Shown here one piece after another: positions 40,931-48,123 of a DNA stretch of 48,123 nt. Made by a program: the position numbers and the translations under genes. The first letter of the stretch is position 1. Every line of letters starts with the position of its first letter. The notes under the pieces are model-generated. The model was not told where the DNA came from. It did no database searches and worked only from the letters and a program-made list of their open reading frames with translations. The stretch comes from Clostridiales bacterium (lineage in GTDB: Bacteria; Bacillota; Clostridia; Oscillospirales; Oscillospiraceae), in assembly GCA_029010715.1 (NCBI GenBank), contig JAQXKZ010000026.1:1-48123 (forward strand). The letters run 5' to 3'.

Positions 40931-42577
40931 TTGAACTATAAGACTGTTTATTCTGACGTGCTGGTCCTCGGCGGAGGCGTAGCGGGTCTGCGTGCCGCGG
41001 TTGCCGCGGCGCAGAACGGCGCGTGTACCGTCATTGTCAGCAAGGAGACCTGCGCGTCTCCGGAGATAATGGGCTTCAACGCGCCGGTTATGCCGGGAGA
41101 CTCCGAGGAGCTCTATTTTCAGGACCTCGAGGCGAGCGGCTACGGGGTGAACGACAGCCGTCTGGCCAGAGTCCTTTCCGAAAATGTCCTTAAAGAAGTC
41201 GAATGGCTCGAAAACAACGGCATACATTTTGACCGCGACGGGAACGGCATGTACTCTGCCATACATACTCTGGGTACGAAATATCCCCGCCTCATCAAGG
41301 CCGGTATATCCACGGGCTCGGCCGAGATGAAGATGCTGAAGGAAAAATGTGCCGAACTCGGCATACGCCGCGACATGCCGGTGGATATACTCGGCCTGCT
41401 TACGGCGGAGGGCAGCGTGCTCGGCGCCTATGCCTGGGACAGCAAAAACGGACAGCTGCTGCGTTACTTTGCAAAGGCTGTCGTGCTTGCCGTCGGAGGC
41501 TGCGGCGCGATGCAGAGCTTCTCCACCTACCCGGCTTCCATCATCGGCGACGGGTACGCGATGGCGTATGAGGCCGGCGCGTCTCTGGTCGATATGGAGT
41601 TCCAGCAGTTTGAACCCTGCTGCTTCATATGGCCGAAGGAGATAGAGGGCAAGGTAATTGCCACTACGCTGCTGCGTCACGGGGCGGAGCTGCTCAACGG
41701 CGAGGGGCGCGATTTCATGCCGGACTACGGCCTGACGAGGGACAATGCCCAGAAGGGCAGTCTTGCCAGAGCCATGGAGAGCGAGGTGCGCGCCGGAAGG
41801 GGTACGCCGCACGGAGGGATATATTATAACCTGACGATGATGAGCCGGGAGTTTCTCTACCGGGATCACGCTATATTCACCCGTCCGACGCTCTCCGTGG
41901 GGATGGACCTGACAAAGGTCATGCCTGAGATGATGCCGGCCGCGCATACGAATCTGGGCGGCGTTACGGTCGACGGCCGCTGCGCGACTGAGATAAAGGG
42001 CCTTTATGCCTGCGGAGAGGTCATCGGCGGACTACACGGCGCCAACCGACTCGGCGGCTGCGCCGGTGCGGAGACCGTGGTGTTCGGTCACATTGCCGGG
42101 GACAGCGCTTCGGCATATGCGGCCACCGCCGGCGCGCCGGACGGGCTGGCGGAAGAGGCCTGGCAGAAAGCGGAGCTGGAGATCGGCAGACTGCTTGAAC
42201 AGGTCGGAGACGTTGAGCTCGGCAGCATCAGAAAGCGCCTCGGAGAGTGCCTGCACGACTGCCTCGGCATAATGCGCGACGGCGAGAGTATCGCCAAAGC
42301 CGCGCAGACTGCCGCGGAGCTGACTGCGGAGCTGGAGAAGGCGCGCATATCCGGAATGGACGATGCGGCGGAGTATATCCACTGCAGAAATATGCTGCTG
42401 CTCGCCGGCATGCAGATAAAGGCTTCCGATATGCGCAGAGAGAGCCGCGGCGTGTTTTACCGCAGCGACTATCCAAACAGCAATGACGCCGAATGGCGCA
42501 GGAATATAATTATCAGAAAGAGCGGCAGCGGAATGGAGCTGTCCGTCCGGGACGCCGTAAAGAACATAAACTTCTGA
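40931..42577 (+). CDS. FAD-dependent dehydrogenase/reductase (fumarate reductase flavoprotein family)
   Basis: A 548-residue FAD protein of the succinate dehydrogenase/fumarate reductase/NadB family. The dinucleotide motif is VLVLGGGVAGLRAAVAA near the N terminus; HTNLGGVTVDGRCATEIKGL and YACGEVIGGLHGANRLGGCA are the conserved FAD and active-site regions. No heme or flavin-mononucleotide domain is seen, so partner electron carriers are unknown. It may oxidise or reduce an enoate or hydroxy acid. I chose TTG 40931, with GGAGG 8 bases upstream; an ATG at 40916 overlaps that site. Confidence 0.85.
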   Translation: MNYKTVYSDVLVLGGGVAGLRAAVAAAQNGACTVIVSKETCASPEIMGFNAPVMPGDSEELYFQDLEASGYGVNDSRLARVLSENVLKEVEWLENNGIHFDRDGNGMYSAIHTLGTKYPRLIKAGISTGSAEMKMLKEKCAELGIRRDMPVDILGLLTAEGSVLGAYAWDSKNGQLLRYFAKAVVLAVGGCGAMQSFSTYPASIIGDGYAMAYEAGASLVDMEFQQFEPCCFIWPKEIEGKVIATTLLRHGAELLNGEGRDFMPDYGLTRDNAQKGSLARAMESEVRAGRGTPHGGIYYNLTMMSREFLYRDHAIFTRPTLSVGMDLTKVMPEMMPAAHTNLGGVTVDGRCATEIKGLYACGEVIGGLHGANRLGGCAGAETVVFGHIAGDSASAYAATAGAPDGLAEEAWQKAELEIGRLLEQVGDVELGSIRKRLGECLHDCLGIMRDGESIAKAAQTAAELTAELEKARISGMDDAAEYIHCRNMLLLAGMQIKASDMRRESRGVFYRSDYPNSNDAEWRRNIIIRKSGSGMELSVRDAVKNINF

Positions 42578-42596
42578 AAGGTAAAGGAAAACGCAA

Positions 42597-44096
42597 ATGA
42601 AAAAGGCTCTAAAGTTCGATCTGCATGACAACGTTGCAGTTGCGCTGGATCCCATGAAGGCCGGAGATCATATACTGATAAACGGCGAGGAATCCTCCGT
42701 GGTAGTTACCGGGGATTTGCCTCAGGGCCATAAAATAGCGGTAAAGGACATTGCCGCCGGGGAGACCATATACAAGTACGGACATCCTATCGGTACGGCC
42801 GCCTGCGACATCAGGGCCGGAGACTACGCACATGTCCACAACGTGAAGGACCCTATCTCAAACTGGAAGGAGAACTTCCTTTACGAGTTTGACCCGAAGG
42901 GTCCCGCGGAGATCGACGACAGCTTCCTGCTGAAGGATCCCCCAAAACTTTACGGCTACCGCCGCAGGGACGGGCGCGTTGGCTTCAGAAATCATCTGGC
43001 CGTGCTGTCGACCGCGGTGTGCGCAAATAAGATAGTCTCGGACATCGAGTATAAATTCCGCGATGTCGTGGCTATCACGAACCCCTCAGGCTGCGTCATA
43101 CTGCCCAACGAGGTCGAGCGCGTCAAGGCGATACTGCTGGGTATCGCGAGAAACCCGAACGTGGGCGCGGTCATATTCGCCGGCCTTGGCTGCGAGAGCG
43201 TCGAAGCTGAGTGGTTCTATGACCGGGTAAAGGACGAGAAGCCCTGCGCCTTTGTGCGTTCCCAGAACTACGGCTCTACCGAGCTGGCCTATGAGGCGCT
43301 TGAAAAGCTGGTCGTCAGCATGAAGGCCGAGCTGGACAAACAGGAGCGCGAGGAGGTTTCCGTCGCCGACATATGCCTGGGCGTCAAGTGCGGCGCGTCC
43401 GACTGGACCACTGCGGTTGCCTCCAACCCGTCCATAGGCTACGCCTCCGATATCGTCGTGAAGAACGGCGGGACGTCTCTGCTCGGCGAAACCGTCGGCT
43501 GGTACGGCGGCGAGGGCGTGCTGACAAAGCTCTCGCGCAGCAGGGAGACTGCCGATAAGATCATAGATATGCTCATGGTTATGTACGACAGGGCAAAGTC
43601 TATGGGCCGCAGCATTGAAGAGAGCAACCCCGCACCCGGCAATATCGCCGGAGGCATAACCACGCTCAAGGAGAAGGCGCTTGGCAACGTCAAGAAGGGC
43701 GGCACCGCGCCAATTGAGGGAGCGCTCGACTTCGGCGAGTACCCGCGCGGCAAGGGCCTGTATGTTGTGGATAATCCGGGGCTGGACCCGATATCCCTGC
43801 TCGGCCTGACCTGCTCCGGAGCGAACGTACTGCTTTACAGCACCGGACGCGGTACCCCTGTCGGCAACCCGATAGCCCCGGCAATAAAGCTGACCGGTTC
43901 GCCCGACGCGATGAAGCTGATGGGCGCGAATATGGACGCGGACCTTACCGGCGTGTCGCTCGGCAATATGACGATAGCCGAGGGTGGGCGCATCCTGTTT
44001 GACAAGGTGGTCGCGGCCTGCAACGGCGAGCCGACCATAGCCGAACAGCTCGGACATAGGGAATATGCTTTCCCGCTGCTGATGGGCGCGCTGTGA
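42597..44096 (+). CDS. UxaA-family sugar-acid dehydratase
   Basis: A 499-residue protein with an N-terminal SAF domain (about 1-90; GDHILINGEESSVVV, GHPIGTA) and the large UxaA catalytic domain (YRRRDGRVGFRNHLAVL, NPSGCVILPNEV, GLGCESVEA, LGVKCGASDWTTAVASNP). It matches the size and layout of altronate dehydratase (UxaA) and related galactarate or sulfolactate-type lyases, which eliminate water or another group from 2-hydroxy acids using a metal. The substrate here is unknown. It ends the transketolase operon, 130 bases before a terminator. Confidence 0.88.
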   Translation: MKKALKFDLHDNVAVALDPMKAGDHILINGEESSVVVTGDLPQGHKIAVKDIAAGETIYKYGHPIGTAACDIRAGDYAHVHNVKDPISNWKENFLYEFDPKGPAEIDDSFLLKDPPKLYGYRRRDGRVGFRNHLAVLSTAVCANKIVSDIEYKFRDVVAITNPSGCVILPNEVERVKAILLGIARNPNVGAVIFAGLGCESVEAEWFYDRVKDEKPCAFVRSQNYGSTELAYEALEKLVVSMKAELDKQEREEVSVADICLGVKCGASDWTTAVASNPSIGYASDIVVKNGGTSLLGETVGWYGGEGVLTKLSRSRETADKIIDMLMVMYDRAKSMGRSIEESNPAPGNIAGGITTLKEKALGNVKKGGTAPIEGALDFGEYPRGKGLYVVDNPGLDPISLLGLTCSGANVLLYSTGRGTPVGNPIAPAIKLTGSPDAMKLMGANMDADLTGVSLGNMTIAEGGRILFDKVVAACNGEPTIAEQLGHREYAFPLLMGAL

Positions 44097-44226
44097 TAAT
44101 GTCCCCGGGATAAGGCGCTGCGGTTTCGCCGTAGCTGCCGGGTCCCTGCGCGGCGGAAGGCCCATGGCCGCTTTACGGAATGTTCCGGCGTGACGCGCGG
44201 ACAGTCATATACAAAAAACGGAAAAG

Positions 44227-44272
44227 GAGCCGGGGCAAAATGCGGGCACAGCATTTGCCCCGGCTCTTTCTT
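44227..44272 (+). terminator. Terminator of the transketolase operon
   Basis: A 16-bp stem with one bulge (GAGCCGGGGCAAAATGC with GCATTTGCCCCGGCTC) and a 7-base loop, followed by TTTCTT. Confidence 0.8.
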
Positions 44273-44299
44273 ATGCGCGCGTGTCCGGCTTAAAGAGGA

Positions 44300-44338
44300 A
44301 AAAAACAGGCCCGGAAAAATTTTCCGGGCCTGTTTTTT
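44300..44338. terminator. Bidirectional terminator of the dehydratase operon
   Basis: A near-perfect 19-bp palindrome (44300-44318 with 44320-44338) with A6 and T6 ends. On the minus strand it closes the dehydratase operon, 10 bases past the small membrane protein gene. Confidence 0.8.
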
Positions 44339-44347
44339 CTGGCGAGC

Positions 44348-44533
44348 TCAGACGATTTTTCTGTTGCGCACCTGAGAATCGTAATGCTTGTTGAGCAGCG
44401 GACGAACGACGTAGTAGATGAGCTTATTCTCACCGTTGGTCATGTAAATGCCGAAGGTGACGACAAAAAACACCAGAGCGACGACCAGCAGCTTGCCCAG
44501 CAGCCTGAACAGGAACTTAAAGAATTTCTTCAT
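44348..44533 (-). CDS. Small single-pass membrane protein
   Basis: A 61-residue protein with a basic start (MKKFFKFLFRLLGK), one membrane helix (about 13-31; LLVVALVFFVVTFGIYM) and a charged C-terminal part. It begins 17 bases after the stop of the selenoprotein candidate; AGAAAGG is a weak ribosome binding site, so it may depend on coupling. It lies between that gene and the terminator and is thus part of the dehydratase operon. I do not recognise a family. Confidence 0.6.
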   Translation of the reverse strand: MKKFFKFLFRLLGKLLVVALVFFVVTFGIYMTNGENKLIYYVVRPLLNKHYDSQVRNRKIV

Positions 44534-44550
44534 AGCAGTTTCCGCCTTTC

Positions 44551-46158
44551 TTAGTATGCCATGGAGTCGTCAAACTCTACGATAGTCGGGTCAAGCGGCT
44601 TCTCGTTGAGAACCACGGACATATAGTTATTGACGCAGTTTCTCATATCCTGACGGGAGACGGTGCGGCTGTCCTCCAGGTCATGCTCAATGAAGATGAA
44701 GTGGAAGCCGAGGTCGCGGGCCTGCTCCTCCATGAGAGCATGGACGCCGAGCATACCCTTGCAGGCGATATTGTCGTTGAAGAGGACCATGTCGCAGTTG
44801 AAGTTCTTGGCCCACTCCCAAACGGCATTGACATTCTCCCAGCCGCCGACGGCGTGGTGGCGCATGCATGCGCGCTGCGTCATTGCGGTCAAATCGTCCA
44901 TGGCCTTGTCCGGGTCGACAGTGCTTATCATGTTGTAACCCATGGTGGAGTCCATGTTAAGAACTATCGTAATACCTCAGCAGTTCTGAACCCAGGTCGG
45001 GAAGTCGGTATAGTAGACCGCGGAGGGTCCCCACAGGAAAGCGCGGTGGCGGGTCTTGCCGCCGAAGGGTATATACTTGTCCTCGTAGGCCTTGCGCATG
45101 ATCTCAATGACCTTGCGGTCGACCTTGTTGAAGTAAGGATCCTGACCGTTGACGGACTGCCACTCGTACAGCTTGTACAGAGATTCCGCAATGCCGGACA
45201 GGGGTGAGTAAGGAGTCTTGAAGAAGTCCCACTTTTCGAGCTCAATGGTGTTCTGCTCGTTCAGGAGCGCGGCATACTTGAACAGCTCGTTCCAGTCGTA
45301 CTTGACGCCGTATTCCTTCTCGACGAAGGCTATCATCTCTTCGAGCACGGCTCTGGAGTAGGGGAGTGCTTCGGGCTCGGTATGCTGCATCGCGAGGGTC
45401 ACTGCGTAGTCGGGAAGCGCGACGCGGCGGCGCTGGAACATGGAGGTCGCTTCGGAGGCGTTGCAGGGCATGTTGGTGGTGAGGAAAGCTTTGCCGAATA
45501 TCGGGAAAGCGTCGTCCAGGGCAACGCCGGTCTCGGCCGCGCAGCGGGAACAGACGTCGGCGGGCAGACCGAAGGATTCGGCCACGTCGATGTAGTAGGG
45601 CTCAATGTGCTGGTCGACGTCGCAGATGATGAACTCCGGCAGAGTCTGGAGCGGGAAGCCGGTGAGACCCTTGAAGCCCTTCATTATAAGCCCGGGGATG
45701 ACCTCGTCCATGGGGACGATCTTGTCGCTGTCGGGGCCGCCGCCGAGGCGCTTGTCGTTTTTGAGCGCGAAGGCGATGCGCTTGGTCAGGCTCTGCACGA
45801 TGGCGTGCATGTTCATGTGGGCAATGCGCAGCTCGGTGCCGCGGTAACCCTCAAACAGACGGTCGATGAACATGAAGGTGCCGAGGTAGGAGCCCATCCA
45901 GCGGTATTCCCAGAAGCCCTTCAGGCAGGGGACGGGGGCCGAAGCGACCATCTGCACCATGCTCAGGAGGTTGTTGAGCCACTGGGTGTAATCATAGAAG
46001 GTGTCCTTGACGCCGCGCCACTCACGGTATTTGGCGACGCCGGTCTTGTCATAGTAACGTGAACGGAAGCCGCCCACGCCGTGCTCGGCCTGCCACAGGG
46101 GGTTAAAGCGCTCGAGCTTCTTATCGATAGCGGCAATAAGCTTTTCAGTTGCTTTCAT
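44551..46158 (-). CDS. 2-hydroxyacyl-CoA dehydratase-family subunit with in-frame TGA (candidate selenoprotein)
   Basis: Two open stretches in one frame, 46158-44980 and 44976-44551, are split by a single TGA at 44979-44977. Reading it as selenocysteine gives 535 residues with U394. The region before it (RAFLWGPSAVYYTDFPTWVQNC) and after it (GITIVLNMDSTMGYNM) forms one continuous family motif. The partner subunit aligns there as ESC-GAMVVADRYCFG, so U394 falls on that conserved Cys; the Cys of RYCFG is Ser404 here. The second part carries the usual C-terminal domain (MVLFNDNIACKG, IFIEHDLEDSRTV). A possible stem-loop begins 12 bases after the TGA (44964-44932). ATG 46158 has GGAGG 8 bases upstream. 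Confidence 0.82.
44932..44979 (-). promoter_or_regulatory. In-frame TGA and candidate bacterial SECIS hairpin
   Basis: After the TGA (44979-44977) the minus-strand RNA can pair GUU/AAC, UAA/UUA and CAUGG/CCAUG into a bulged hairpin. If the top pair opens, the apical loop GACUCCAC starts with G about 24 bases after the TGA. Size and distance are in the usual bacterial range, but the stem is modest and was folded by eye. Confidence 0.4.
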
Positions 46159-46159
46159 A

Positions 46160-47344
46160 TCACTTGCCTCCCTGTATCTTTTTGATTTCCAGAGACTCAA
46201 TAAAGGCCTGGAAGCGGGTACGGAGCTGGCCGACTGCGCCGAGCGCGTATTCCTTTTCTATCGTGCAGGTGGGAATATGCAGCTCATTTATGAAGATGTG
46301 GCTTGCGAGGACCTTTTCATAGCTCCAGAACTCGCAGAACTTCATATTTTCATAGATGATGCCGTCCGCCTTGAACTCCTCAGAGAGACGCTTGACCTCC
46401 GATTGACGCTGGTCGATCTTCATGCCGTCCATAAAGCGCACGCACTGGTTCCAGTGGAGGTAGTGGCGGCATATGGCGTCGAACGCGGACTCGCCGTCCA
46501 GAATCTCGATCTGCTCACGGCTGGGGAAGGAGCCGAAGCAGTAACGGTCGGCGACGACCATCGCGCCGCAGCTCTCGATGAGCTTGGTGAACTCGGGGTC
46601 GTCGATCTCGGAACCTACAAGGAGAACTCTCGCGCGGAACGGGAATTTGGGCTCCGGCTCGCGGGTCCGGATCTCTTCAAGGGTTTCTTCGAGATAGGGC
46701 TTAATGAGGTGGTGCGGACAGACCTGGCTGACAAGCTGGATGACGTGGAATTCGTAACCTGTTATCTGCGGATTGTCGAGCTTTCTGTAGTCACCGATGC
46801 CGGTAACTATGCGGCTGATCTCGTTATGGTCCTCGATGGCCTTGCGCATGGCTTCCTCGGACACGTCGATACCGCGCTCGGCGAGCTTGTCGACGATCTT
46901 GTGCCGGAGCTCCACCTTGTAGTATTCGAGGTTGGTCTTGTCGCCCTTCATGGGAGGGTCGATGATCGTGGTGAAGAACTTGTCGTTCTTGACCGGGTGT
47001 ATGAGGTCAAAATGCTCTTCCATACGCTCCATCGCGGCGCAGCACTCAGCGCCGAACAGAGCCTCAAGATAGTTGTAGCCGCCTTCTATGGCGCGCTCGA
47101 GAATGGATCGGACGTAAGGGCAGGTACGCGTGGTCATGTAGTAGTTTGCAAGATCGGTGGATGTGCAGCGGGGAGCTCTCAGGCGTGTAGAGAAGCAGCC
47201 TGGCAGGTTGAGCAGGGTCTCGGGTATGTAATAGCAGTCGTAGCCGAGCGCATGCATGCCATCCTCTACAGCTTTGGTGACAAGCTCATTCTGAGCATCC
47301 TGAAGCAGGTTCTCAAAATAGATAAGATGCTTTAGATCCTTCAA
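46160..47344 (-). CDS. 2-hydroxyacyl-CoA dehydratase-family subunit
   Basis: A 394-residue subunit of the HgdB/BcrC/HadC superfamily, whose members remove water from 2-hydroxyacyl-CoA or reduce aryl-CoA by a ketyl-radical route. Cysteines that may hold the [4Fe-4S] cluster are in TTRTCPYVRS, FGAECCAAM and near the end ADRYCFG (C269), with a further Cys in ESCGAM (C259). I chose the TTG at 47344, 6 bases after AGAGGTG; a GTG three codons earlier lies in that site. Its stop is 1 base before the start of the next subunit. The ATPase activator and CoA-transferase genes that normally accompany such enzymes are not in this window. Confidence 0.85.
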   Translation of the reverse strand: MKDLKHLIYFENLLQDAQNELVTKAVEDGMHALGYDCYYIPETLLNLPGCFSTRLRAPRCTSTDLANYYMTTRTCPYVRSILERAIEGGYNYLEALFGAECCAAMERMEEHFDLIHPVKNDKFFTTIIDPPMKGDKTNLEYYKVELRHKIVDKLAERGIDVSEEAMRKAIEDHNEISRIVTGIGDYRKLDNPQITGYEFHVIQLVSQVCPHHLIKPYLEETLEEIRTREPEPKFPFRARVLLVGSEIDDPEFTKLIESCGAMVVADRYCFGSFPSREQIEILDGESAFDAICRHYLHWNQCVRFMDGMKIDQRQSEVKRLSEEFKADGIIYENMKFCEFWSYEKVLASHIFINELHIPTCTIEKEYALGAVGQLRTRFQAFIESLEIKKIQGGK

Positions 47345-47406
47345 GCGATACACCTCTTTTTTTGTTTTATTTCAAATTGACATATCCGTATACGCTACAT
47401 GATAAA

Positions 47407-47435
47407 ATATTAGCACATCCGGTAAACATAGTCAA
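47407..47435 (-). promoter_or_regulatory. Sigma-A promoter of the dehydratase operon
   Basis: On the minus strand: TTGACT (47435-47430), 17-base spacer, TAATAT (47412-47407). This operon is therefore not tied to sigma-54. Confidence 0.75.
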
Positions 47436-47583
47436 GGAAATAGCCCTGAGGAAGCTGTTTCATGTACACAAAATACATAAAATTACAGACGTTTACTACA
47501 TATATGGACTGATGTATAAACTTATACGCGGTTTTGTTGCAATGGCTTAATACAAAATTTACCGACGATTCACATATGTCCTC

Positions 47584-47612
47584 TTGCACCCCGGGCAAAA
47601 AAATGCTAATCT
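47584..47612 (+). promoter_or_regulatory. Sigma-A promoter of the P-loop protein gene
   Basis: TTGCAC (47584-47589), 17-base spacer, TAATCT (47607-47612), 44 bases before the start codon. Confidence 0.55.
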
Positions 47613-47656
47613 GTATTCATCGGTAATCCACAAATATTTTAAGGAGCGTGGTAATC

Positions 47657-48070
47657 ATGGTCAAGTTAATCATGGGTCTTAAGGGGTCCGGTAAAACAAA
47701 AGCATTGGTGGGTCTGGTATGCGAAGCTGTCAGCGAGGGCAGCGGCGACGTCGTCTGTATCGAAAAGGAGCGGAAGCTTACTTATGACATACCGTATCAG
47801 GCCCGTCTCATTGACGCCGGCAGCTATGACATTGGCAGCTATGAGTTTCTTAAGGGATTTATTTCCGGTATCCATGCAGGTAATTATGACATAACCCACT
47901 TCTTTATAGATAACTTTCTCAAACTTGTTGAGGACAAATCCGTCGAAGCGCTCACCGCATTCGTTCAGTGGCTGGACAGGTACGCCTCCAGAGAGAAGAT
48001 CGACTTCGTTATAAGCATTACTCTCGACCCGGAGACCGCGCCGGAGGAACTGAAAAAATACGCCATATAA
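47657..48070 (+). CDS. Small P-loop protein of unknown role
   Basis: A 137-residue protein with a clear Walker A, GLKGSGKT, at residues 7-14 and a hydrophobic strand ending in Asp, THFFIDNF, that could be Walker B. No further motifs of a known NTPase family are evident, and it is shorter than most P-loop ATPases. ATG 47657 has AAGGAG upstream; an in-frame GTG at 47648 is too close to that site. A promoter precedes it. Function unknown. Confidence 0.75.
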   Translation: MVKLIMGLKGSGKTKALVGLVCEAVSEGSGDVVCIEKERKLTYDIPYQARLIDAGSYDIGSYEFLKGFISGIHAGNYDITHFFIDNFLKLVEDKSVEALTAFVQWLDRYASREKIDFVISITLDPETAPEELKKYAI

Positions 48071-48123
48071 TGGCCTGTGGGCATGCGTGAATATGAAAAG
48101 AGCCGCTGCGGCCGCCGCGGCGC

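Larger units (their letters stand above)
47345..47656. other. AT-rich divergent promoter region
   Basis: About 310 bases between the dehydratase operon and the P-loop gene. It carries a promoter on each strand and the short palindrome GTATAAACTTATAC (47514-47527). A 62-codon plus-strand frame inside is AT-rich and lacks a ribosome binding site. Confidence 0.5.

Noticed and set aside
27223-44096. Assignment to the known sulfoquinovose transketolase route or the apiose routes
   Set aside because: Split transketolase and isomerase genes fit in part, but no sulfonate-specific or apiose-specific enzymes are present, so naming the substrate would be a guess.
46160-46162. A second read-through TGA joining the two dehydratase subunits
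   Set aside because: The next subunit starts one base later in another frame with its own GGAGG, so this TGA is an ordinary stop.
47362-47550. 62-codon plus-strand frame
   Set aside because: It lies in AT-rich promoter DNA, overlaps the dehydratase promoter and has no ribosome binding site.
1-48123. CRISPR arrays, insertion sequences, prophage genes
   Set aside because: No regularly spaced repeats, transposase, integrase or phage structural genes were found on either strand.

Overview
The window is a high-GC (high-50s % by eye), densely coded stretch of an anaerobic bacterium. It carries NfnAB, pyruvate:ferredoxin oxidoreductase, 2-hydroxyacyl-CoA dehydratase subunits, TRAP and amino-acid ABC transporters, strong GGAGG ribosome binding sites and frequent TTG/GTG starts. 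This fits a Clostridia-class Bacillota, probably Oscillospiraceae-like; the placement is an inference from gene content, not from a marker gene.

Layout. 1-94 is the tail of an unrecognised gene. 491-3973 (minus) is a housekeeping operon: CCA-adding enzyme, family-4 uracil-DNA glycosylase, DUF2156 protein, GNAT acetyltransferase. It diverges from murC (4145-5515). 5866-8119 (minus) is nfnAB. 8383-9337 (minus) is an LUD protein plus a cupin. 9563-12043 is an amino-acid ABC transporter whose binding protein has its two lobes in swapped order, as in a circular permutation. 12161-12948 holds five tRNA genes (Gly, Arg, His, Gln, Lys) and a decayed tRNA copy. 13388-18769 (minus) is a MacB-type ABC exporter with two HlyD/MacA-type adaptors. 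19029-19313 is a small membrane zinc-ribbon protein.

19.4-44.1 kb reads as one sigma-54-controlled catabolic island. It holds rpoN, a PrpR-type sigma-54 activator, and four -24/-12 promoters. Three head plus-strand operons: (a) fdrA-DUF1116; (b) an acetate-kinase-like kinase, aldehyde dehydrogenase, TRAP transporter, rhamnose-isomerase-like TIM barrel, RhaM-like mutarotase and VOC protein; (c) split transketolase, FAD dehydrogenase and UxaA-family dehydratase. The fourth fires on the minus strand into a gap with only a 33-codon ORF and a terminator. A 20-bp motif (18/20 identical) lies upstream of (b) and (c) and may be the activator site. FdrA, DUF1116 and DUF2877 are the three parts of the oxamate carbamoyltransferase-type system (AllF/AllG/AllH), but the only acyl-phosphate kinase here is acetate-kinase-like rather than a carbamate kinase. 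The substrate of the island cannot be read from sequence.

44.3-47.3 kb (minus) encodes a two-subunit 2-hydroxyacyl-CoA dehydratase-family enzyme. The second subunit is interrupted by one in-frame TGA at a position where the partner subunit has a Cys followed by Gly; reading through restores a full-length protein, so this is a strong selenoprotein candidate. A small membrane protein follows. The window ends with a short P-loop protein (47657-48070).
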